DNA from: Siphonodentalium dalli
Taxonomy: Eukaryota > Mollusca > Scaphopoda > Gadilida > Siphonodentaliidae
Direction of reading: 5' to 3'
DNA: 64,000 bases
Assembly: GCA_032622095.1 (NCBI GenBank)
Contig: CP136068.1
Span: 125,863,989 to 125,927,988 of the forward strand
The stretch's first letter is position 1; each line of letters opens with the position of its first letter. Made by a program: the position numbers and the translations under genes. Below the pieces are notes generated by a model. It was given only the letters and a program-made list of their open reading frames with translations. It was not told where the DNA came from and searched no databases. This document shows positions 1 to 13,400 of this stretch, piece by piece.

Positions 1-342
1 GAGCGTGTTATGTGATTCTTAAGTCTGTGTTCGTACTTAGGGGTTCCTGGGAATGGGGGAGATTTCCATTGGGTCAGTTTTTCCACCCGAGGTGACCTTC
101 ACCTTGAAACTGGTACCCACAAATGATCTAATATATAGTTTGGGACTTCTGTCTGTATGTTCGTTTGTCTGTTAGCTATGGCCGGGAAAACTGCTGGACG
201 GATTTCGACGAAATTTGATATCTACGGGTAATTTTGTCCGGGGAGTGTTTTGTACGGGTCAAATAGTGACTCCGACCTGACCTTGACCTTCAAAATGGTC
301 AATTCAAGGTCAAAGCCCGGACGAAGTCGGGTCACCTGCTAG
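1..342 (+). mobile_element. Helitron-like element, 3' end with tandem-repeat core (left part outside window)
   Basis: The block contains the unit that also recurs at 32.2-32.8 kb (a GACGGATTTCGACGAAATTTG-type segment, then a TGACCTTGACCTTCAAAATGG-type segment). It ends with a hairpin CCCGGACGAAGTCGGG (316-331) followed seven bases later by CTAG (339-342). A short GC hairpin just before a terminal CTRR, with T following, is the Helitron 3' signature. The 5' end is not visible, because degenerate unit sequence already occurs near base 90. No Rep/helicase coding is present, so it is non-autonomous. It ends 87 bp before an exon of gene A. Confidence 0.6.
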
Positions 343-429
343 TTGTATATAATGCTGAAGATTTGATCATACACACAACTATACTTCTACAAATGAAACA
401 TTCTGATTGTGTATTGTCATTCAATTCAG

Positions 430-515
430 AGCGATGGCTGGGCAAGTCGGCCGATTCTGGGCGGATGGGTTGCTGGTCGGACCATCAGAGTACGAGGACG
501 AATTGAGGGACACAA
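430..515 (+). CDS. Gene A exon: galectin-like N-terminal strand
   Basis: The acceptor is CATTCAATTCAG ending at 429 and the donor is GTTAGT at 516. The exon is 86 nt, phase 0 in, two bases out. It encodes 28 residues including P-I-L-G-G-W-V-A-G-R-T-I-R-V-R-G-R-I, which fits the galectin N-terminal turn and strand. It is too short to be seen by ORF length; it is supported by exact phase fit to the next exon and by the motif. Confidence 0.7.
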
Positions 516-3500
516 GTTAGTAAAATGTTGCGTTATCTCAAATTTGACACATTCCTTATTACATGGATGATCCCGTCCAATAATAACAGGTTACATTGGA
601 ATGGTATGTAATTCGTTTTGGATACCGCATTATAGTACTATAGAAGATAAATGAATAACAAAATGAAACCGTCCAAGTCACAATCTCACGGAAAAGGAAT
701 CCGTACCAGATATGGAAACCATGCATTATTATGGCCAGCTGGCAATGTCCCAGAAGTACCATCTGCATTATAGAATAATTTGTAATTCACACTTCAGCAA
801 GCGGCTCCATATATCAGATAACCTCTCCTTACTCTTACATGTCGCAGTAAAATGGGCAGTTTATATCTTTGATTCCTGAATTCTAGCATACCAGTTTGGG
901 CATTCGCTCGACTTCACATGACGTGATTGGAACCAATCAACGTCACGTATTCAAGTTCCACAGCGTGATTGTATTTGTGGCTGTAAAATATATGTTAACA
1001 TAATGCATACTAGTCTGGTGTACGGTCGTTTCAGGTTAGCTTTCATCATCGCCGGAAAAACCGCCAAACAGGATTATGCGCTAAAAGTTGATGCACAAAT
1101 GGATAAGGACAAACTACTATTTCAGTGTCGCTTGGGTTCAGATTGGAACACTATCCTCATAAAAAATTCAGCTCAGCCATTCGTTATTGGAAAGAACTTC
1201 ACTGTTGAAGCACGAGCCGATTCCAGAATGATGCAGGTAAGTTGCTGATAAATATAGCTGCATATTCTGGGAACCACCCACTCCTCGACTCAATTTTTGC
1301 TTCGTGTTAGTAAGTTTTTGTCCAACCATTTGTCGACATCCACCCCTAGACACACTGTTTCAAATATCTTCGGAATATATCTCAGCGCATTCTGTGTTAA
1401 ATAAATATTCTCTACGTAAAATAAGCTAGAGTTCTAGCACTATCTCCACCACCTATTTTAGTGGTTCAGCCTTAGTCCAGGATATATTGGTCGACCTCTG
1501 CTCCCCCCCCCCCAGGACTTAACTTCACCCAACTAATTTTCTTCCTTAAGGTCTCCTCTAATTTTTTTCACTTGTTAACAAGAAAAAAAAGTGGCCGCAG
1601 AGACTCCAGACAAGATGGCGTCCATGATGGCGTCCATTTTTTTTTAAATGCACCAGGTCTCTTTGATCGCCATTATAGTAAAGATAATAGCACATGCGGT
1701 CCTGTTTTCTGCTCGATTCGTTATGCTAATATACAACCCTTACAAATTAGCCAACAATCCGACACCAGAATCCAATATGGCGGCCATGATGGCCGCCGAA
1801 ATGTGAAAATATGCATTTTTCTGTCATGTTACCACCTTTCGTTTGTCTCTGTGGGAAAATGTTAGAATTTTTGCGTCATGTTATATATTTATCATATAGA
1901 GGAGTCATTGGCGACCACATGGGGTCCATAATATACATTCATTGCGGGATATTTTTGTCCGATATCACGTTTTCCCAAATGCCGTTATCATAGGTCAAAG
2001 CCGAATCTCCGTTAATAACGCGATGTTATGTTTCGAATCAATGAATGTGATTACTATTATAACAACACCCATGCATATATATCTGCAGGAGATGCTCAAG
2101 CTAGGATTCCTCTTATACCTGAGTTGAGGAATATTTACCCAAATCCAAGATGGCGGCCAAAATGGCCACCAGAAATAAAAAATCGCCGAAAATCGCTGAT
2201 TTTAACATCAGTGAGCATTATTGTCATGACAACTCCACACCTGGCTACTATTGTAAGTTGGGAACACTTAGGCGAAGAACTTTCCTTGTACCATATCCAA
2301 ATAAAAGTCCCCCAAATCCAAAATGGCGCCCACAATGGCGGACAAATTTTGAAAAATCACAGAAATTCCCTCATATTCACATCATTGGGCATTATTGTCG
2401 AGACAACTCCATCCATGCGTACAGTTGAGTTGGAAATACTGAGGTGAAGTAACTTCCTTACATCTCATGCAAGAAATGGTTTTCCAAATCGAAGATGGCG
2501 GCCAAAATGGCGACCGAAATTTGAATGCCTACATTCCGTTACTTTCTTAGGATGGGCGTTATTGTTTCGCCATTTCTACCCACCATTACATGTTGATATG
2601 TATGAATTATTCATTAGGGTTTGGCAAGTGATACTCACAGTCAATATGGCGGCCAAACTGGCGGGCAGAAATTGAAAAGAAGCCGATATTATCACATACT
2701 AATTTCAACTTTTTGTCATAATATTGATTTGATTAAACGAAACGCTACATAATATAAGCCATCTATTAGTTCCAATGTAAGTCGTAGCCTTTTGGAAGGA
2801 TGAAAACCCACAATCGCGATGTGGCATTTCAAAATCCATTCTCCACTAAGGGCTCATACTGGCCGTAACCGTATATGTGTGCGCCGAATAGTCATATTAT
2901 GACTTCCAAGAATCAAAACAACAGCACCTGAGCTTATTCTGAATTGCAACATTCAGCAGTATCTAGACTCGTTTCCGTCTCTTCGTCAGATTAATCTATC
3001 TCACTCACAACAACAGTTCACTACTCTTCTTTGTAGAAGGGTGTCACTAATCGGAATGTTTCAAACAATACATATGCCGGTGTCCAGCTCACGTGTTTGT
3101 TTCGAAATCTTTGAATTCTTAGCGAGCTTCATTCGTGGTATTGCTTATGGTATAATTCAGATGCTACATATGGGGTATATGCGTCATCTTGTGCGATACA
3201 CTATAAAGGTATTCGGTCGATGCGTATACTAGCTTTCAGAAGGACCTATCTATCTGCGTATTGTCAGCTTTGGTGACCTAATGGGGATAACAACGTGTAC
3301 ACCTGGTGATTTTCCCAAACAGCCACTTCTCAATATATGGTTTATCAATTCACATACTCATCTAATGCACTGACGTACCCGGACAACTTCTGTATATGGC
3401 TTCGAATGTTGAAAGCCCGACATTTGACGGATGCATTTCTGCTAAGGCGTAGAAGACCATATTGCATAATATACCCAAACTCCTTGAACTTGATCATAAG

Positions 3501-6500
3501 AACAAGCTTGTTGGCGTCCATCAATCGTCAGACCGAACAGATCCAAGCAGATGATAGCAATACACACGGTGCTAGTCTGTGGGTATGTGTCATGATAGTG
3601 GAAATGAAATTGGACCATGACTGCACCGCCCCTTATTTTGTTATGTTTTAGATTCAGACAGGATCTCATGTGTGGCTTTGCTTTCCTTGTATGCTAAGAT
3701 GGTATGTTCCCATCCGTTTGGAAGCCGTTCTTAAAAAACTGGACCAGGAGTATGCCATTGGCTACTGCTGTATAAGCCCCACCAAGACTGGGGTGTAGTC
3801 TTAACGGCGATACCTTTGATAGTTGGTTGATATGTCATACTCACGCTGGGTGGTATGGTTCAAGAAAGTACAAATGCCATCAAGAAAAGGGTGAAATATT
3901 CAACGCGAAGAACATCCAGAGGAATGTTACGTTGATGAGCTCTTGCATTCAGTTCAACAAACGTTGGTACACCAAGTGATTTCTTGGTAATATCACCATT
4001 GCGACCATCTTCCTACATGAGACATTAACTACTATATTCTAAAGTTATATATATAAAGCTATATGATCATAAAGGTCGCGTTCCCCAATGTCCACAGCCA
4101 TTGCCATCGAGACTGTAAATTGTTCTTTAAAGACATAGTGAAATAAATGCACAACAGTTCCTGACATTTTCTTGAATAATACCGCACACATACTGACACT
4201 AACCCCGAGAGAGGATAACAAAACACGCATACACTCATGCTATAAAGACATTATCCTTCAGTCCATCCGACTGTTTTGAGGGAGGCTATCATGGTATTAT
4301 CCAGACAAAGGTGTACGTAGTTGAATCAGAAAGGCTTCGAAACCACACCAAATAAAACCGACACGCATGACATTCGATATCTTAAACATGCACCAGGTGT
4401 AGGGGTGGTGTATACAGTGGCCCATTTCATTCCCACTAACATGGCGCATGTCCACAAACTAGCACCGCAAGCATTGTTCTTCTCTGCTGGGAGATATTCG
4501 ACGAGACACCTGCGGGGCGTCACACAGTTTGCTTCGGATAATGGTTAAGAAGTGTGGGTAGTCTGTACACTAGGGTCTTCTCCTTAGCAGATATACATCT
4601 GTCCAAGGGAATGAGACAGCTAGCAACCTTCGAAACACTGTCGAAGTTGTCCACATATGCCAATGCGTTCGCTGAGTTTGTGAGTTGACGAACCATCTAT
4701 TGAGAAGTGACTAGCTAACTGGTTCGCCAGGTGTACACGTCGTTATCCCATGGGGTATGAGACACATACATAGAGATGACCTTCTGTAAGCTTGTATACT
4801 CATCGGCCATATGCCTTCCTAGCTCAAGATGACGCACAAATATCATAGTTAGCAAATATTTAAAATCGTAAGCTAGACACCGGAAAATGAATTGTTTGAA
4901 ACGTTATGATTAGAGGGACCCTACTCCCAGGAAGTGGTGAATACTTTGTCGATGTGAGCGACCTAGATTTATCAGACAAAGAAATGGAAGCTGGTCCAGA
5001 TAATTATGGACGTGACGTGGCAAATCAGAATCTGTTATCAGGTAAATGTTCTGATATAACTATTCGGCGCACCTACGCTTACGCCATTATCGGCGCTAAG
5101 TGGAGACTGGATTTCGAAATGCCACATCGCGATATTAATTGTGGTTTTTCATCTTTCCAGAAGGATACGAGCTATGTTATGCGTATTGATACCTTAAAGT
5201 TGAACTAGTAGATGGTTTATGTACAGTTTCGTCCATACATACCGATATTATGACAAAAAGTTGAAATTAATATGTGAAAATATCGATTTCTTATCAATTT
5301 CTATCCGCTAATTTAGCAGCGATCTTGGCTGTGAGTATCAATTGCCAAACCCTAATGAATACTTCATGTCACTATTCCATATCAACATGTAATGGTGGAT
5401 AGAAATCGCGAAACAATAACGCCCATCGTAAGAAAGTACAGGAATGTAGACTTGTTTTCAAATTTCGGTCGCCATTTTGGCCGCCATCTTCGATTTGGAA
5501 AACAATTTCTTGCATGAGATGTAATGTAATTACTTCACCTCAGTATTTCCAACTCAATTGTAAGCATGGGTGGAGTTGTCTCGAGAATAATGCCCAATGA
5601 TGTGAATATGAGGGAATTTCGGTGATTTTTCAAAATCTGTCCGCCATTGTGGGCGCCATTTTGGATTTGGGGGACTTTTATTTGGATACGGTACAAGAAA
5701 AGTTCTTCGCCTAAGTGTTCCCAACTCACAATAGTAAGCAGGTGTGGAGTTGCCATGACAATAATGTTCACTGATGTTAAAATCGGCGATTTTCGGCGAT
5801 TTTTTATTTCTGGTGGCCATTTTGGCCGCCATCTTGGATTTGGGTAAATATTCCTCAACTTAGGTATAAGAGAAATCCTAGCTTCAGTATCTCCTGCACA
5901 TATATATGCATGGGTGTTGTTATAATAGCAATAACATTCATTGATTCGAAACATTACATCGCTTTATTAACGTAGATTCGGCTTTGACCTATTATACCGG
6001 CATTTGGGAAAACGTGATATCGGACAAAAATATCCCGCAATGAATGTATATTATGGACCCCATGTGGTTGCCAATGACTCCTCTATATGATAAATATATA
6101 ACATGACGCAAAGATGCCAACATTTTCCCACAGAGACAAACGAAAGGTGGTAACATGTCAGAAAAATAGCATATTTTCACATTTCGGCGGCCATCTTGGC
6201 CGCCATATTGGATTATGGTGTCGAATTTTTGGCTAATTTGTAAGGGTTGTATATTAGTATAACGAATCGAGCGGAAAACAAGACGGCATGTGACATCATC
6301 TTTACTATAACGGCGACCAAAGAGACCTGGTGCATTAAACAAAATGGCCGCCATGATGGACGCCATCTTGTCTGGAGTCTCTGCGGCCACTTTTTTTCTT
6401 GTTAACAAGTGAAAAAAATTAGAGGAGACCTTAAGGAAGACAATTAGTGGGGTGAAGTTTAGTCCTGTGGGGGGGGGGGGGTGCAGTGGTCGACCAATAT

Positions 6501-7381
6501 CTCCTGGACTACCTGTTTGTATCACCTTGTTAAGTACAGGCTCTTGTCTACTTGTCAGGAGTGACTGCTTGTTATTATCAGTATTTTGAGTAGAAAAGTG
6601 ATTGGCATATGTCTGCTTATTAATGCATATTGAATGCAGTCTACATCGTGACAGACAAGTAACATAGAAGCTTAAAGCCATTGATTTTTATATAGCGTAA
6701 ATATTAGAACTTTCCAAACTTACTGCAGGTTTTCTTTCAACTGCATATTACATGTTGGTGTATGTTATGTGATTAGCTCGCTTTGTCATAGCATTGATGG
6801 CTTATGCAATGTGTCCGTGCATTTTATGTCCGAAGCGACCTACACTGATACAATTATACCTGGCATTTAGTCATTTTACAAAACAACAAATTTAGCCTGA
6901 CTGTCTAGAGGCAGTTTGGATGTTAAAAGTTTTATGGCAAACTTATGTAGGGAAATAAACTTAAATACAATTCCTTTGGCGAAAACAGTATTTATTCCAT
7001 ATTAGTCACAAAACAAGTATTAACATTGATGATTTGAAAAGGATTCGACAATAAGATTGTGTGAGTCGTTTCCGGTTGACTTGTGACAAGGCCATCCCCT
7101 GAGAGTGATTTGATAGTTTCAAATAAATGGGTACTTCAGACTTAATACTGTTAACGTTTTATCGTGTTTATACTCACATGGTGCGCCGGTTATATGAGTT
7201 ACAAAATAAAGTAGTTTAATGTGGAATGATGTTGATTATGTGGCAGTAGGTTGGAAGAATATGGTGGTTGTGCGATGAAAATAAAGTTGTTCTCTATGGA
7301 CTGATTTTGGGTTATGTCAGAATAGTTTAGGGGATTAAGGTGGTTGTCGGATATGATGAAAGAGAAGTGAAAGTGAGATGA

Positions 7382-7415
<34 letters not shown>

Positions 7416-10400
7416 TGTTTGCTGTATATATGATGTGTATCGAGTGTGGGTGACCTGCTGATGTGTGAGGTTGTACACACACTGGTTCTGGCAATCAATA
7501 ATTCGTTCGATATCCATGAGTGTGTGGCTGAGAGGAGAATTGCTTGGTAAAATCATTTAAAACGTTTGTTTCGAATGCAAACTGTTTGGAATTTTGTGAA
7601 AATGTTTAAGTTATCATCCAGTGACATTTCAGTGGATGCATGCAAGAGCGTCTCGGATTTAACATCACACAGTCGAGGATAATAGCGAGAGACGTTGGGA
7701 GCGGTATCTAGCACATTCATGTATTTAGTGTTCTGTGTCCTGAATTGCACTGCAGACCCACCTTGGTTGTCGCAGACATAAAGTTGGAATAAGTATGGTA
7801 ATTTAGGTGGCTACAGTGCGATATCAGCTGGGCGTGCTGTATTTGGTCTGCATGTGTATACGCACAGTAAAACATCTATGGGTCTTCTTCCTATTCAGGT
7901 CGAGGGAACTCTTAAATGCTGATAGTGAATCCATGTTAATAATATTTTTGCCACGAATATTCCATAGGGACGTCGTTGGTGGAACAAATGATATTCTATG
8001 CTATTCATAGACAAAACCAGGCATTATGAAGAGATTGATTTGTCTAGTTTCACGCCTAGATATTTGTACGTGAGTTGGGTGTACTTGTCTTCTAATATAA
8101 GTCTGTGACTGGCCATACACCATTTTATATAACACTTTTAGTTTGTAGTTTTAGGGTTTCCCAACCAGTTTCTAACATAACTGTAGCATTACCGACGTAG
8201 CTGGTGGCACCCGTCACAATTCGACCTGTTTCATATTGTGTGTCTTCGATTTTATCATCAGTCTTGATGTGAGTAGCTATCCCAGATGACAGAATATACG
8301 AGAATTTATCGAATTAGCGTGAAGTAGCATTTTTCGAAAGCTGCACGGTCTTGATAGAAGCAGTATTTCCTCAGTAGAGAGATACTTTTCATTCGGTCTT
8401 CGTCATTTCTTCAATATGAGGCCCCAGCTTTCGTCCTTGCTCAAAATAATGCAAACATGTTTATGTACTTCAACTTCTTTGATGGGCTGTTGGTTCATAT
8501 ACATGGTTGGGTGGTTAATGGGGTACGTTTTCGTGAGTATGTTAGTACTTCTGTCGATGTCTTTAGTTAATTAAATTTAATATGCTATTTAGAAGACCAA
8601 GCTTGAAGTTTGTCGATATTATGTTGTAGCTTTATCGCTCAAGTATGAGGGTCATCGGTAGCAAATGCAATGTAGGTGTCGTCGACACAGAGGCGAAGGT
8701 TAAAGGTAACATTTGCAACAATGTCATTTATAAATACAAGAACGAGAATATGGCCTAATACATATCATAGTGACACTCACGGGGTGACCTCACCCCGATC
8801 ATTTGGATTGGCCAGAACCACGCTGTTGTCTGTTAGACAGATATGATATGAACCATTGTGATATATTATTACGAATTCCTCTAATTTCTCCCCCTGAAGT
8901 TTAAATAGTAAACCGTTGTGCCGGACTTTGTCAAACGATTTACTAATGTAGAAAAATAGTAATCGAATGTCATGCCCCTCGTTAAGTGAGCCTCTGACAC
9001 ACAACTGATAAGATGAGTCGGTGGGGTTGAGGCCGGATTGATATTCGGTTAAAATGTGGTTTGACTGGAGATAAGTTATAAGACTATATGATGTTGGCAA
9101 TGCATTTTTCAAATAATTTAGTTAAACAATATTTTATTTCTCAAAAAGACACATAAATACATATATAACATACATTCAAATAATTTGCTTATACAACTCA
9201 GAAGTGAAATAGGATGATAGTTTTCTGGATTGCTACGATCGCCGTTCTTGTGTATCGGTACCACGTTTGTTGATGCGATGCTGATAAATAATTATTGAGG
9301 ACCACTGAAGTTTCCTCATAGGCCGATAACATGTTTCCTTGTCAGTTTAAATGTGGCACATTGCCATGCAGATATATTGCCTGGTGGAAAGAAGATTAAA
9401 AGTTGTCCACCACTTACTGCCGTTGTAACGGGATCATGTAGGATTTCGTGTACCTTCGTGAGATCTTTGTGTATTAATTACCTCGTTGGGAATTTTACGA
9501 TATTTGCACCCAACTGCTGGGTTATTATTTCATATTGTGTCTTTTTCGTTGCCTAATTAAACACTTAATCCGGGGGTTAATTCAGATTCGTCTCTCCTAC
9601 AGTTGACTGTATTTTTTGTGGGACGTGTTTGTGATATCAGTCAGTTCTCCGTTAAAGTGCTGCATGTATTTTCAGCTGATATTTAAACAATCGGGATATT
9701 CTATTTGATGGTTAATGGCAGGATCGGCTGATTGTTCGTATACATAGATCGTGCGCATGACATGTTTATTCGGTTGTATTTGGGTTGAGGGTGGATATTT
9801 CCGATACACGGGTCCATAGTATCGGACTTAATCGTAACAGAAGGGTTCTAGCGTTCCACGTTCCCTTTTCATGCAGTTTTAGATTATCAGTACGACGTCT
9901 ATTGGTGTATCGGAGTATTCATTGATATTTGCCGAGTCGTTGATAACTTATTCAAGAGACAATATGTGCATAGTGATCTCACCCAGCATTGAACATTTGG
10001 GGGGGGGGGGGGGCGATAAAACGTAGTATATGACGCCACCCCTACTGTGTCGGTATAAGATATATCCAAACGCTCGGTATATTGAAATCGTAGTATGTTT
10101 TAGTCGATTGTGTGATGTTTTGTTCCAAGCCAAGACTCCATGACACCACGCACATCATAAGTTTCTATTTCAGTGGAAAGAAAGTCTAAGGTCTGGACGA
10201 TGCTCGGCACGTTCAAGTTGAAAACTGATATTACAAAACGTTGTCCATGACCGTGGTTCGGCAATACATTGCCAGATAATATTTTATGCCCAGTCAATTT
10301 TGGCAATTAGCACCATGCACTCGCTCCAGCTCACAGTCTCATAAACCGCCCAGCCGCCAGCTCTTGCAAGAGTTAGCGACAGTATCTAGGAAGTAATTAC

Positions 10401-13400
10401 GGAGGATTGGTTAAATCGGAAACGAGATTCCCCAATTTGAGCCGTGTTGGTATTCCAACTACGTTCGTACTTGTGTATGCACATGTCGATTATGATTTTA
10501 TATTTCTGCTTAATAGTATAAGATTTACGAACTTGTCGTCCGTGTTCATAATCGACACAATCAATAATAAGTGTAAAAGTTTGATTTGGTTTGTTACGTT
10601 GATGGATAGGTCTATGAAGTAAAGGATAAGTTTCGATGCATGGCGCGAGAATGAGGTATAAGCCTGCCCGTGCTCGATGGTAGTTATCCGGGATCAGTGT
10701 GGTACAACCTTTCGATAAAACAGAGTTGGTGGGTGGGCTTCCTCATTTGGAGCGATGTTGGGTGATATGACAGGATTTGAACATATATAAATACAGTGAT
10801 TTGCAGGGTAGATATCTATATAAGTAGAAATTAAGAACAAATGATGTGAAAAAAACGTATTCGTGTTACAGCATAAAAGGGGAAAGTTCAATGTGTACGA
10901 GTAGGATTTCGTTAGTGACAGTATGGGAGGATGTCAGCCTTGTCAGGCCCGTGCAGTTCGGAGGGCACCTTGTAGTATGATATACATGTACAAGCAGCAA
11001 TTCTTTTCTCAGTGTTGGGCAAGGATTTATATATTAAGTAAACATGATTACTAGGCCAAAAATATATAAACGTCGATTCACGTTCGGAACACGAAATCGA
11101 ACCTGACCAGGCTGACCTGCATGTGTTTTCCTGTAGTGAGTATATATACACAAATCCATTTCGCTGAATGTAGTACAGCTGCCGCCGTTATCATATGGAA
11201 ATTAAGAAACATGACCAGACAGGCACGCGTGCGGACGAACAGACATACCAATCAAGGTACTATACATAATCCTGGTCGAGGAATTATACAAGTTTGTTGG
11301 GACATGTACATGTATTCAATCGAGACATAAACACAAATAGGCAACTGTGGAACCTGGCATCATTTTAGTAACATGAAACAATGATTCATTGATGAATATA
11401 TGTACATGTACATGATATGCGTTATAGGGTGTGTACTGTGTATAAATGATATTCAATAATTATAGTGTGTCTATCTGGTGAAGGCTCGTAGCGATAATCG
11501 TTTACAGTTCAGGAGCAATAACTCAATCCAATTTTTGCAAACTAGGCAGAACATTCAGACCAAATTACTCTATTCTTTTGTTGTTACTATATCATTGGCA
11601 GATTGAAATGTAAAATATTTGTGACATTCCAAATTCTTGGTTTAGAAGAACGGATACAACGTCAATTCAAATGTTAGGGGTGGCGCGTGGTTGAGTGGTA
11701 TGATCGAAGTACATGTTGCATGGGTTCTTTTCCAGGCGGTGGGTGGGGATGGAATCTTAGTATTATGACTAGAGGTATAACAAATAATAGCATGTATGGA
11801 TACTTTATTGACAAATAGATTGCACATCTTAACACCGATTCGGTGTATTTTATATGTCAGTTTGGTAAGTTTGTCCAGTTTGTTTTAGATTAGCAAAAGG
11901 TTTGTGCACAGCCTGGCGCAATTACTATCCGTTTTCCATTAATCTGTTATGCAGAACGGTCCACCCCCAGTTTCGATCCATAACACAAAACAGGGTAACG
12001 GAAGGATCGATTGAGGGACGGCAGTTCGAGTGTGTGCAATCGCACCAGGAGCACACACTCAATATCAAACGCATCTCCGGGGGTTGGCGGGTTTCGTTGT
12101 CTTGTCGCTCTGGGCTTTGAGGGGTGTGTTCATCGACTCGAGTCGGATGTTTTTTGCCCCCGAGGCCGGAGGGGTGGTGGTTTGTGGGTGCTTGATCGGA
12201 TTGAGTACCTTTAAGGTTCTCTATGTTCAGCAGTTTCTTGAAATTTTCCCGATCATATTAACTGGTAGTATGATTCTACAATATACTCTATTCTATCCTT
12301 CATCTTTCAATATGTCTGCTTTCGCTTTTAACCCATCTATATTCTCTTTAATCTGTGTGAATTACAATTTTCAAGTTTCATGGGCAGTGTCGTATGTCAA
12401 ACGTTTAAAACTTTATGTTAATTAAAATTAGGTCAATGAACTGTCAAGGTCTGGGAGATCTCCACAAACGAAATGATGTTTTTGAGTACTTAAAAAGTAA
12501 AAATGTCGATAGATTATGTTTACAAGATACTCATTTTGATACAAAACAGGATAATGTTTTAGATCAGAATGGGGTAATGAATGCCATTTTTTAACTATAA
12601 CACGTCATCTCGCTGTGTGGCCATATTTTTAAGGAATACTTTTGAAAGTAAAGTTCAAAATGTGAAACGAGATAACAGCGGTAACTTTTTAGCGATAGAA
12701 GTTATTGTAAATGGTACAGAATTTATATTGATAACGGTATATGGGCCCAATTCAGACACTACAAATTTCTATGTTGATTTAAACACATACCTTCGAGAGA
12801 AAGGTGATGCCAATTACATTATATGTGGTGATTTTAATATTGTACCCAATAAGGAACTTGATTCATATAACTATTTACACGTAAATAATCGAAATGCACG
12901 CAAATTTCCTTTAAAGACAATTGAAAGGAGTTTAACAGACGTTTGGAGATTACTCAACCAGAACATTAAACGTTATACGTGGCGAAAAAAGACACCTGTT
13001 AAACAAGCCAGACTGGATTATGTTCTTGTGTCGAAACATATTTTATCTCTAATTGACAAAACAGGTATCGAACCTGGATATCAAACTGACCACTCTATTA
13101 CCTGGCTGGAAATCAATTTAATCGAGACCAAACGCGGCCGGGGTTACTGGAAATTTAACAATTCTCTACTTAAAAATGCAGAATATATTAAAGAAATAAA
13201 TATAGTTATTGAAAAAACTGTAAACCAATATGCCATTAAAACTGAAAATAATGGAGAAAACAATAATTCGGAAATTAGTGATCAATTGTTTTATGAAACT
13301 CTTTTGAATGAAATAAGAAAAACTAGAATCTCATTCAGTGCTAAACTTAATAAACACAGAAACAAAGAAGAAGGAACTATGAGGGTTGAAATAGAAAGAT

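Larger units (their letters stand above)
1473..6511. mobile_element. 5-kb foldback element (two long inverted arms), unclassified
   Basis: Sequence from 1473 rightwards is repeated in inverted orientation from 6511 leftwards. The termini are TAGTCCAGGATATATTGGTC and its counterpart ending GACCAATATCTCCTGGACTA. The outer 1.2 kb of each arm is nearly identical, including a poly(C)/poly(G) tract (1503-1512; 6471-6480). Inner arms (about 2700-3650 and 4330-5300) are recognisably homologous but far more diverged. The bases CCT flank both ends, which could be a 3-bp target duplication or chance. No transposase family is recognised. It sits in the last intron of gene A. Confidence 0.7.

Noticed and set aside
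4906-5208. 100-codon plus frame, first considered as an extra exon of gene A
   Set aside because: It lies in the inner right arm of the foldback, and the galectin motif joins perfectly without it.
2028-5954. 139-codon frames at 2028-2447 (plus) and 5535-5954 (minus), almost identical in sequence
   Set aside because: They are mirror copies from the foldback arms across a noncoding tandem repeat; other frames in the same stretch (e.g. 92 codons) are equally open and conserved, so conservation is of DNA, not protein.
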